Part shown: in pieces, positions 25,800-37,500 of the stretch
Layout of the letters: every line of letters starts with the position of its first letter
Position numbering within the stretch: the first letter of the stretch is position 1
Assembly (NCBI RefSeq): GCF_014633365.1
Contig: NC_068338.1
Span: forward strand, 28,150,291-28,214,290
Length of the DNA: 64,000 bases
Source: Diospyros lotus
Taxonomy: Eukaryota > Streptophyta > Magnoliopsida > Ericales > Ebenaceae
Direction: 5' to 3'
Made by a program: the position numbers and the translations under genes
Notes under the pieces: generated by a model
What the model was told of the DNA's origin: nothing
Databases searched by the model: none
Seen by the model: only the letters and a program-made list of their open reading frames with translations

Positions 25800-26630
25800 C
25801 TTTGAGTAAATTACACTAACTACCCTGAGGTTTGGAATATTACAGAGATCGCCAATCTAGTTTTGGAATTTAAAAGACCTCCCTTCAGAGTAAAATATTA
25901 AGATAAGTTAACCATTTTATGCCCGCAATTGTTTTCTCTTAACCTCTTTTCCCTCCTTAATTTTCTATTTTTTTTCTCTTATTTATAAAAATTTCTAACA
26001 AAAATAAATAATAATAATAATATCGAGCGTCAATAATGAAGAATATTAATAGAAAAGAAAGAAAAATAAAATAGCAAGGTACATACTCTCCTCCAGAGAT
26101 GATTTAACATATTTTTTGATGACTTTTGTTCATAATTTTTAAAATGAACGAAATAATAAAGTATTTTAAGAACTAGTTAATTTATTCTCCTTAGTTGTAA
26201 TTTATTTAATTCATAATTGAATTTGTCAATTATGTTTAAGCATCCAACCCAAAGTATTGTGTTATGGGATGGAGTCTGTTCAGCTTAATATATAATAATG
26301 CTATGTGAGGTTCTTATTATAGTTTGTCAAGTCTTATTTCTACTTTATTTTTTTTTATTTACTAAAATAAATAAATTGTGAATGGCTCAATTTTTTTATT
26401 GAGTAAATTATAATACATTAAAAATTTCAAACTACTAAGATTGTTCAATTTTAATTATAATTAAAAAAAATATTTTTATTTTTTCAATCATGACGATAAT
26501 TAATCAACCTAACCAAGATAATTTGATAGCTTCCACGATGATCATTTCTTGTAACCATAAAGGAGGATTGCCCCAAAAGTCTCCAATATAGCTCATCCGA
26601 TGCTTAAGTTAAAATTTCAATGTTAGAGAA
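25800..26630. other. Intergenic between FDM gene A and the orphan exon
   Basis: AT-rich, no supportable gene. The promoter of gene A should lie at its lower-coordinate end. Confidence 0.5.
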
Positions 26631-26639
26631 TACATTGAA

Positions 26640-27380
26640 ATAAAAAAATAAGAGATAAATTTTATGATTGCATATAGATCTTCCTAATAAGGATTTGATT
26701 TCTATACACTCTAACCTTTATGATTTTCTACCATTGGGGTACCATACCGAGTTCATTTCGATGATAATTCAATCTTATAATATTACATGTCGAGTTCCAA
26801 ATTTACAGTCAAATAAAATATTTTGCCAAATTATAAGACTGATAGAGTTGCTTTGTTTCACAACGTTGAAGACCTCATTCTATTGAAGCAACGTGGTAAA
26901 GTATCTGTAAAATAGAAAATTATATATTATTTGGCCAAAATAAAAAAAGAAGTGAAAGATACCCGTTACAACATGATGATTATATTTTCTGTGCAGCCAA
27001 ACATAGCGCATTGGAAGAAATAGAATAAAAGAAAATCCACTGAAATTGAAAACTCAATTGAAACTTGAAAGCAATGAATTATGTTGGATAGAAGGAAGGA
27101 AACATAGCGCTCCTTTATCCTTCCGGGGGTTTTCGCGGAACAGAACCTCCTATTTACAAATGCCAAACCAATGCCTCCGCGCGGTATACATGGCATGCAT
27201 GCATATTTATTTACACAGATTGATCGGATGGAACAACAGACAATGAGTTTGCTCATTCTAACGTTGCATGCCAAATTACAAAGGTTTCCACACCTCAAGG
27301 AATACAAATAAATAGAGAGAGCCATTCAATGTTGAAAAACTTCACATGAGCTGCTGATCGATGCTACCAACTACCCAGTT
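26640..27380 (-). repeat. Duplicated FDM 3' flank
   Basis: Two blocks match the region after gene A in the same order: 26640-26740 with 13640-13720, and 26825-27360 with 14795-15900 (interrupted there). The best-conserved parts are AACATAGCGCTCC and the stretch TTTCCACNCCTCAAGGAATA before the last exon. This is the 3' end of a further copy of the FDM transcription unit. Confidence 0.7.
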
Positions 27381-27381
27381 G

Positions 27382-27612
27382 TCAGTTTCTCTTGCGTTTG
27401 TAGGATTTGAATTGTTTTAAGTAAAAGAGAAACTCCCTCTGCCACTCTTGCCCTCCTTCCTTCCATAGAATTCCATAGCTCTGCCAGTGGGTACCCCCAC
27501 TGGGGTTGTACTCATTCAACTCCCTCAAGGCTCTTCTCGCAGCCTTGCACCCTTCTTCACCCAGCTCTTCCCTCAAGCCTTTTAGTTTCTCGTCCTCCTC
27601 CTCAATCACTTC
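27382..27612 (-). pseudogene. Orphan last (XH) exon of a third FDM copy
   Basis: This exon is 231 nt with an AG acceptor just before it, the same length as the last exons of A and B. It starts [20 protein letters not shown] and ends LKQFKSYKRKRN. Between them about 33 residues are read in the wrong frame: one base is missing near the GGRY codons (plus strand about 27493-27497) and one extra A lies near 27416-27420, so the correct frame resumes for the last residues. The original XH sequence (YPLAELWNS, GRRARVAEGVSLLL) is visible in the next frame. No other exons of this copy are found within 800 bp upstream. It could also serve as an alternative last exon of gene B, but the frameshifted core of XH argues against function. 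Confidence 0.75.
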
Positions 27613-27689
27613 CTGAGACCCAAATTCAATACAAACTCACACCTTAAGCTTATATACAAGATATCATCAAAGACATGTACCGTGGAACG

Positions 27690-28350
27690 AGCAAAAACGA
27701 GTCAGGCCAGATTCGTCGCGCCTTGCCTTCGCCTACGCCAGTCTTTTCTTCTTCCCTTTCGTCGTTTGATTACGCTGGTTGTCTTTTCTTCTTCATCCCC
27801 CGTCACTCGCCTACACCATCTCTTCTTCCTTACAGAAGTTGAAACAAGCTTTGCTTGGGATGGGAAGCTGGGAAGGGCAAGAACTAATTTCTCAATTATT
27901 TTGTTTTTATTTTTAATTAAATTTGTTTAATCATTAATTATATTGTTTTATTATTTAACTAAACATCTAATTTAGTGTATGTACTAAAAGTTGAACCTAA
28001 AGATTTTTAAATTATAAAAAAATAAAAATAATATTATCATTAATAAATAATCAAATAATTTTTTTCTAAATTTCAAAATAAACGCGTTTTCAAGTTTTTA
28101 ATTTTGAGAAATAAATTTTTAGAATAATAAAAATAACACGTTTTCAATTTTCTCAAAACAGACACTTAGAATACAAAACTGAAAATAAAATTCAAAATTC
28201 AAAACTAAAAACTAAACTTCGACATAATTTTCATTGTTTTTATAAGAAAATTTTTCATTTCAAAAGATGAAAATGAAGGTAATTGACATAATTTGTTTCA
28301 TCACATAGTTCACTGGATATGTACTCAAACCAAACTTTTCTAGCAAAGTT
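27690..28350. other. Spacer between orphan exon and gene B, with MITE-like sequence
   Basis: 27690-27900 is CT-rich with no homology seen to the FDM flanks. About 27950-28230 resembles parts of the foldback element at 13871-14397 (runs of AAAACTAAAAACT and TTTCAAGTTTTTAATTTT). Boundaries could not be set. Confidence 0.4.
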
Positions 28351-28511
28351 TACATCAAAATAGCTACCATTTGATGGAACAACAATTGAGTTTTGTTCCT
28401 TCTACTGCTGCGGCTACTTAGAAAGGTTTCCACTCCGCGAGGAATATAAATAAATACAGAACCATTCAACGTTGAAAAACTTCACACGAGCTGCTGCTGC
28501 TGCTTCAGTTG

Positions 28512-31500
28512 TCAGTTTCTCTTACGTTTGTAGTATTTGAATTGTTTGAGTAAAAGAGAAACTCCCTCTACCACTCTTGCTCTCCTTCCATCCTTCGAAT
28601 TCCATAGCTCTGAGAGTGGGTACCGCCCACTGGGGTTGTACTCATTCAACTCCCTCAAGGCTCTTGTCACGGCCTCGTACACTTCTTCACCCAGCTCTTC
28701 CCTCAAGCTTCTTAGTTTCTCATCCTCCTCGTCAATCACTTCCTGAGACCCCAAATTTCATATAAAATCACAACATAAGCTTATATACAAGAAATCAAAG
28801 AGACGTATCATGGAGTAAAAATGCATGTCAGACAATGTGAATACCAAGACTTTTCTGATTACAATTGATTTGTATCAAGGATCTGCTGCATTAAGCACTT
28901 ATCTCTTTGCCTAAAATAAATGGACTCACTAAACACATCCTAAGAGAGGTGCCTGGATGTATGATTATTTGCAAATGACCTTGTGTTAGTTGATGAAACA
29001 AAAGAATGAATGAACACTTTGCTCCAAAAATGGACGGAATATTTAGACTCTAGAGGTTTTAAGTTAAGTAGATTGTAATATAAATACGTAGAATATAAAT
29101 TTAGTAAAAATATCAGTATAAATAATTTTATAGTGAAACTTGAAGATCGAATCATACCAAGAAAAAATTAGTGCATATATCTTCCACGGTTGCACCAATC
29201 ATCCAAAAAGATTGGATGATATATCAAATGCTACTCATAGAATTAAGGCATAATAGTTACAGAAAATGCTATTTGGACACTTAGTTGTGACTTTTTTGTG
29301 GCACTCATGCATTGATGTATTGTACATTTGTATTGATGTGACATAATGTACAACACATCAATATACAAGTGTCACCAAAAGTGTCACAACTAAGCATCCA
29401 AATAGCATTTTTGTAGTAGTCAAAATTGAAAGTGTATCCAAAGTTGCATGTGATACTAAGATATTGTTAGCTAAAAGAAATTGTAAGGTAGGTATAAGAT
29501 TAGCTTTGTTGTATGCTACCAAAAACTTGGTCAAAGATTCTTAGATATGAAATGAGTTGTAAGAGCCTTATAGATGATGATGTCCTAGACAAAAATAACT
29601 AGTAAACTATAATTCATATAGTTATTGTTCTTATTGTGAAGATTTGAGGGAAAAATATTGTCTTATTCACAATGTTTGGTGTGTGTGTACACCAACTAAC
29701 AAGGTACAACAATAGTCCAACATATCTCCCTAATATATATATATATATATATGTACAACACTAATTCTAACAGTCTATATGCCTACCTTGGTACAAATGT
29801 AGGTAAGACGTGGATCCCATAATACCTTGGTAAAAAGATCACTCAGCTAGTCATTAGAGCTAACAAATAACGTACTAATCTCTCCAGAAATCAATTTTTG
29901 TCTCACAAAGTGACAATCTATCTCTATATGTTTGGTCCGCTCATGAAAAATTAGATTAGAGGCAATATGAAAAGTCGTCCGATTATCACAAATAAGTTGC
30001 ATCGGTCCTGAATCTCCAAATTTCAACTCCATAAGAAGTTGCTTCAACCAAATCAACTCGCATGTGGCTAAAGCCATAGCCTGATATTTCGCTTCTACGC
30101 TAAATCTAGCCACAACATTTTGTTTCTTACTCTTCCAAGACACCAAATTTTCTCCAATCAGGATACAATAACCCAGTGTTCAAAAAGGCGGTCGTGTTAG
30201 GCAGCCCCTGGCCACCACGAATAATGCAAATCGACATCTTAGGCATTAGGCCCAATCGGCTCCTAGCCGCCTGGGTCGCCTAATTTTTTTGATGAACATA
30301 GTTTTGGCCAAAGCACAAAACGACGTCGATCCCCAAAGAAATCCCCCCCCTCCCCCTTCATGTGATACTTCAACCTTCTCCTCTACCGGTTCAAGACGTG
30401 CGTGTTTGGATTTGTGTTCAGTATTTTCCCTTGGTCCCGATTTCTCTCTCTTGTCACCTTCGTTGTCGCCAATCATCTCTTCAATTTTCATATCACATTC
30501 TCACAAATTCAAGACCTCTCTCCTTGCCAATTCTCACTCTTCTTCCTTCGATACGTATGGCCATCATCTGTCTTTTCTTTTGTGCTTGCCTCTTTCGTTA
30601 ATTCTAGAAATTTGCGTTTTGATAAGATTCTAGGGTTTGCAACTAGTTTAAAGTGAGGTGTCGAAGCATCCGACGGAGTATTGGTTTTTCTTACTTGTTG
30701 ATTGTGAATATTGCGAGACTTGTTGCTATTTCCCAAATTCCGCCATGAATGCTAGTTGTTGGATATGTGCACATGTTTATGTTGAACCTACAATTGGATT
30801 TTGTTGGGTGTTGGATATGTGCATTGTTTGAGATTCTTAAAGGTTTATTCGGGAAGTACGATTTTGGAGGAAAAGTGAGACTAAGAGGTAGGAGCAGAAT
30901 ACTCAAAGACATAAAAAGAAGTCAAATGATGTCAAATGGGACTGGGGGTACGGGAGTATCGTCCGAGGCCTCCTCAGTTCTTAAAATGAAGTTAAATGAT
31001 GTCGGATGAGAGTATGGAATGTTAATTGATCCGACGAATATGGATAAAGTTAAATGCAAGTTGTGTGGTAAAGTTATGTCTGGAGGAGTTTATAGAGTAA
31101 AAGAACACATCGGCCACATTTTCAAAAATATTTCTGCTTGTCCAAAATCTTCTCCGGATGATCAAGCCAAATGCAACAATGTTATTGCCGAGGCAAAGAG
31201 TAAGAAGAAGAATAAGAAGAAGGAGGAAGATTTGATGAGATTCTCTGTTAATATTTTTGAAAAGGTGATGATGAAGATGAATTGTAAGAGTTAAGGAGTA
31301 GAAAAACGCCCCGTACTCTTGGCCCTATGGATAAGTTTGCAAGCTCCATCAGCCCTAAAACTTGTTTGAGTGCAGGAATGACACAAAGGCGGCAAAATAT
31401 CAGTGAAACACTCTTTAAAGAGATAACACAATCTGTTCGTGAATATTGTGCTAGATGGGTGTACGAAACTAAAATACCCATTTTGAGCTAGGCTTCAAAC

Positions 31501-34500
31501 TTCAAGTCAATACCAGTTGAGGGAACCGTTATTAAAGGGAGAAGTTGACAAAATGAAAGAATTACTGAAGAAGCATGAAGAAGAGTGGGCACGAAATGGG
31601 TGCTCCATTATGATAGGTGCTTAGACAAACAGAAAAAGGAGCAACATGAACCTATGTGTTAATTCTAACGCGGGTATTATTTTTTTTTTTCTTCCAAAGA
31701 GTATTCAGATGAAGCACATACAAGTGAACTCATCTTTGAGTATGTGGACAAATGCATTGAGCAAGTTGGGCCACAAAATGTCATCCAAGTAGTAATCGAC
31801 AATGTTGTTAACAATATAGGAGCAGCAAAATTGTTGAAGGTGAAGAGGCCAAATATCTTTTGGACCTCATGTGCTACTCACACCATCAATTTGATACTTG
31901 AAAGTATTGGAAGACTGTCGAGGTATAAGAAAATCATTGATCAGGCCAAGAGGTTGACAATCTTCATTTATGCATACTATAAAACCTTATCCTTAATTAG
32001 GTCATTTACGAAGAAGAGGGATATAGTGAAATCGAGAGTTACTAGATTCGCTTCTTCTTTTCTTACTCTACAAAGTTTGATGGAGAAAAAAGCCCAAATG
32101 AGGACAATGTTTACTAGATCTGAATGGGAAAAGTGCAAATGGTCAAAGATTATTAAAGGGAAACCAGCCTATGCTACTGTGATAAGCATTGCTTTCTGGA
32201 ATGGTATGACTTTATGCCTTAAAGTTTTTGCACCTTTGGTGAAAGTGTTTCGAATTGTTGATGCAAATAGAAAGCCTTCTATGGGCTTTTTATGCGAAGA
32301 GATTAAGCAGGCAAAGAAAGATATTAAAGAAGCCCTAAATAATCTTAAGAATAACTATCAACCTGTTATGGAGATTATTAAAGCAAGGGTAAAAGATAGA
32401 CTACATAGTCCACTGCATTTTGCGGCTTATCTTTTGAATCCCTACTACTATTTCAAGGATATGGATAAAGTGATGGATGGGTTTTTTAACTGTGGAGATG
32501 TTTTATGATGGTGAATTGCAAGGTCATGTTATAAATGTTGAGTTGCTAAAATATACTCGTAAAGATGGAGCTTTTGGAAAACCGTGGACAACTCAAGGGT
32601 GTGCAAAAAATGATAACAATTATAATTAAGTATAAAATTCCTTTAATCCCTTCTTAGTTTTAATCAATTTTAATTCCTTTAATCCTTTCTTAGTTTCTAT
32701 TGTGTATTAGTGTATAAATTTGTTTACTTTATATTTGTTTGACCTATGTAATTACTTTGTGGATAATTTAAGGAAATCAAACTCTAAACTTGCAATGAAT
32801 AGGGAGAAAGATTCTCTCGTTAACCACTAGTTCATCCAGTTGTAAAAGAAATTGGAGCACTTTTGAAGGGTTTAGTGTATATTTTAAAATGTTTTTAATA
32901 TTTTAATTTCATTATCTCTATGAATTATATTTCTTTAATATTAATTAGTTATCCTTATCCACTTATCATTTATATTAATATTGTTTATTTTATTTATGTA
33001 GATACATACAAAGAAAAGAAATAGATTGGACATGAATCCATTAAATAATCTAGTCTATATCCAATTCAGTGTTCTAAAAATTGGCCTAGGCGGCCGCTGG
33101 CCGCCCCGAAATTGCCCTAGTCGGGCCTCCTAGGCGCCGGCCCGAGTAATCGGCCGGCTTGGGTGCCTAGGCGGCCCAAGCGGCGCCTAGTCGGCCTGCG
33201 CGCCTTGGCGCCCAACTTGTTGGCTCAGCCATTTTTAGGGTTTTTTTTGCTAAATCATTAAATCGAACCTCTCAACATCTCCCTATTTCTCTCTTCTCAC
33301 CTGAACGCTGTCGCCGCCTCAACGCTGTCGTCGCCTCAACGCTGTCGCCTCAACACCGCCAAGCTTCATCGGCCCGCCAGTAGCTCACCGCTGTCGCTGC
33401 GTCCAGCTCGATCCTCGCCGCCAAGCTTCATCGTCACCGCCTCTTATCTGTCGCGTCCTCGTCGTCCTCAGCGTCATCGTCGCCGCCCCCGTCCTCGCCG
33501 TCGAGCTCCATCTCCGCTGCGGCAAGCTCCATCTGTCGTAACCTCTCTCTCTCTCTCTCTCTCCCGTCTCCCCGTCTCTCTGTGTGGTTATTGGGGCATT
33601 TGCTCCGTTTTTGTTTTTTGTTTTTATTTTATTTTATTTTTCTTTTCTATTTAATATTTATATATAATTATAGATTTATATTTAGTTTTATTATTAATTA
33701 TATATATTCTATAATATTTCCAAAAAATCCACTTAGTTGTTTGCTTATAGTATTGATTGTATGACTAATTAAAATGTTATTTATTAATTACAATAATTTA
33801 TTTCTCATGCTTAATTCTATATATTATTGGTTTATGTTGCATTATTAATATTTTTCAACTTTGATTTAGTTAAAAATAACATCAAATTATATCACAAAGT
33901 TTAAAGAATAAAAAAAATAACAGTTTTCTTAAGCGCCGCCTAGGCCCCGCCTAGGCGCTAGGCCCCAGCCTGGCGCCCAACTAGCGCCTAGCGCCTTTTA
34001 GAACACTGGTCCAATTTAATGCGAAATTGATGAACAAGCAAAAAAGAGAGAAGGAAATGAATGTTGATGTGCTATTTGTTAGTGATGCTAGTAATGCATA
34101 AGGATGGATCGTTGATGGAGGAGGAGATGAAGAAGTTGAGCTTGGTATGGGGCTCACTTGGGAAGTGGTTGGTGAAGCATCCGAAGCAAACAAAATGCTT
34201 CAACCTCGAAGAAGTTCTAGGGTGAGAGAGCTCCATGAAGATAATTTTCAATCAAAAGAAGAAGATGAGCAAGAAATCAATGAATTTGATTTTTTAAGTC
34301 CGATGAAAATTGTGTGTTGGAAGAATATGGAGAGGAAGAAATCCAATTAGATAGTTAGATTCTTCGGATATTATGTTGCATTATTGATGCTTCTGCCTTC
34401 TTGAACCCAGAACTGATCTAAATGGTTTGTTTTCTCAGGCTTAATTCCATTATTTCACTTGTCTTTCCAACTTTGATTTACCTGAAAATAACATCAAAGT

Positions 34501-37500
34501 ACATCAAAAAGTTAAAAAAAAAAAAAGTAGTTTTCCTAAGCCCTGCCTAGGCGCTAGGCCCTAGTCTGGTGCCCGACTAGCACCTAGCACGTTTTAGAAC
34601 ACTGCAATAACCCGAGGTAAACACTTTCTCTATAGGACAACCAGCCCAATCTGCATCAGTATATCCAACATGTTTGTGTCCTTTGTTCTCAAACAGCAAG
34701 CCTTTACCATGAGCACTTTTAATGTATCTCAAGATACGCACTAAAGTGTATCAGTGACTATCACATGGGGAATCTAGGAATTAACTTACCACACTAATAG
34801 CAAAAGAGATGTCTGGACATGTGATGGTGAGGTAATTAAGCTTCATGTTGTCCCAATCTTCCACCCCATTTAATCAAACACTCTACCCTCAAGATAATAG
34901 CAATTACCCTCACGAAAGAGATAGGAGAACAAAATAAGAAAACTGAAAATTAGAAGAACATACACATACAAGACTGAGATTTATCCTACTTCAGTTTTTC
35001 TTTCAGGAAACTTACATCTAAACTGTCTTTAGAGTTTTTCTCCACTATCTTGAATATCAGAAACTCAAACTCTCTCTCTCTCTCACAACTCAATACCCAG
35101 GCTATACAGAGATTTAGAACAGATTACAAAGCTCTCAATTGCTTTCCTCCCACACAGCACATACTCGCACGGAATTCCCAAGATAGCAAAAACAACCGGG
35201 TGAGAACTAAAGGCCTCTGACCCCTTATTTATAAAACATAAGGGCAGACTACACAAGATTTTAAAAAACCGAACAACTGGAGATATAACTAACCAATTAA
35301 CAAAACTAGATGAAATACCAAACACATCCCTAACATTTACTACTTTACCCGAGACAATCAACTAATCTAATACAAATGATTTAACACTTCCCAACCAGTA
35401 TCCTATATCGCCAAGGATCCCCCAATGACTCCTCCTGTCCTGGTACAAGCTTAACATGAGGATCCATAGGAGTATCTATAGGCCAGGAATCAAGTATACC
35501 AGTCTCTTCCAAAATATCTAAGGTATACGTCATTTGAGAGATGCACACACCATGGGCAGATTGAGTTACATCAATGCCAAGAAAATACTTCAACCTGCCT
35601 AAATCCTTAGTCTGAAAATAAGAATGCAAATGAATCTTCAACTGCCCAATATCAACACCATCATCTCCTGTAATAATAATGTCATCTACGCACACCACCA
35701 ATAATATGACTCCACCAGGAGAATGGCGTTAGAAAATAGAGTAATCAGCTTCACTTCTATTCATACCAAAAGACTGGATGACCGAACTGAAGCGGCAAAA
35801 CCAGCACCGAGGAGATGCTTCAAGTCATATAAGGATTTCTTCAGGCGACATACCAGTCGAGACTCCCTCTGAGCAACAAAACCAGGAGGCTGCTCAATAT
35901 ACACTTCCTCTTGAAGGTCACCATGAAGAAAAGCATTTTTAACATCCAACTGATAAAAATGCCATTGTTGAATAGCAGCTATAGCAAGAAAAGCACAAAC
36001 ATAAGCAATCTTAGCCACGGGAGAGAATGTATCACCATAATCCAAGCCAAAAATTTGAGTATAGCCCTTAGCAACCAATCAAGCCTTCAGACGATCAATA
36101 GAACCATCAAGACCAACCTTAACTATAAAACACCCACCGACAACCAACAGTAGATTTCCCCAGAGGGAGAAGAACTAGATCTCATGTCTCATTAGCCAAC
36201 AAGGCAGACATCCCCTCATCTATAGCATGTCTGAACCCAAGGTGAGAGAGCTTCAACATCTGTCTTAGGAATAGAAACAGACAAAAGAGTAGAGACAAAA
36301 GCATAATAAACAGATGACAAACAGCGATAACTCATAAAAGTATAAATGAGATGAGCATTGCGAGTGGAACATATACCACGGCGAACAGGAGCTTGGGCAG
36401 AGTCAGAAGGAGACAGAAAAATGACACCAGCTAGAGGAAGGCATGAATCTAGAGGAATATCATCATTTGCAATAGGAGCGGGAACGAAAGGCACTGATGG
36501 AGGCTAAGAATGATGCTGATAAGTTTGAAGAGGAACAAGAGGATTAAAAACATGTACTGGAACCAGAGGAGGAGGAGAAGGGACAGGAAGAACCTCAGGA
36601 AAGGAGAAAGAAGACCTATTAGACGAAGGAGAGAAAAAAAGTGTAGACTCAAAGAATGTGACATCAAAGGAGAAAAAGTATCTACTAAGTTCAAGGGAAT
36701 AGCACTTGTATCCTTTCTGATGACGAGAATAACCTAGGAACACACACTTGATCGAGCGAGGAGATAATTTATCACGACCAAGGGAAAGAAGATGAACAAA
36801 ATAGGTTGATCCAAATACATGAGGAGGGATAGGATAGATGGGATCACGAGGAAAAAGTAAAGTATGTGAAATGGTCCCATTCAGAACCGTTGATGGCATC
36901 CGGTTGATCAAATAACTAGAAGTAAGAAGAGCAGCATCCCAAAAGACAACAGGAACATGCATTTGAAGGAGAAGTGTCTGAGTAGTCTCATGAGATGACA
37001 GTTTTTACGTTCAGCAACCTCCATTTTGTTACAAAGTATAAGGACAAGAGAATTGATAAACAATACCACGAGATAAAAGAAAGACTTAAAATGCATGAGA
37101 ACAATATTCCTTGGTATTATCATTGCGAATGATACGAATCGTACGATCAAATTGAGTAGAAATTTCATTACAAAAGAAAGAGAACATAGATTGCAATTTA
37201 GTACGATCTTTCATTAAATAAAGCCAAACACAACGAGAATGATCATCAATGAATGTAACGAAATAGGAAAAACCCTGTTTAGACTTGACTCTACTAGGAC
37301 CCCAAATGTCTGAATGTACTAGATCAAAAGGAGCATCAACTCATATATTAAGACAACAAGGATAAGAAAAACGAATATGTTTTCCTAACTGATAAGACTC
37401 GCATTCTAGAACAGTCAACGAAGACAATGAAGGAATCATCTGTCGAAGAGTAGATAAGTGAGGATGACCAAGTCGAGAATGAATCTGAAGAGGAGATGGC

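Larger units (their letters stand above)
30174..34604 (+). mobile_element. hAT transposon inserted in the RNase H region of copia-2
   Basis: It is 4,431 bp with terminal inverted repeats CAGTGTTCAAAAAGG (left) and the complement of CGTTTTAGAACACTG (right), and a perfect 8-bp target-site duplication CAATAACC (30166-30173 and 34605-34612). Removing the element and one duplication restores a continuous RNase H reading frame. Both ends have GC-rich subterminal regions rich in GGCGCCTAG-like repeats. Inside are remnants of a BED-finger hAT transposase on the plus strand and a second hAT-like insertion at 33067-34008. Confidence 0.92.

Noticed and set aside
30289..30656. Plus-strand frames at the start of the hAT element
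   Set aside because: They overlap in three phases and lie in the hAT leader before the BED-finger exon.
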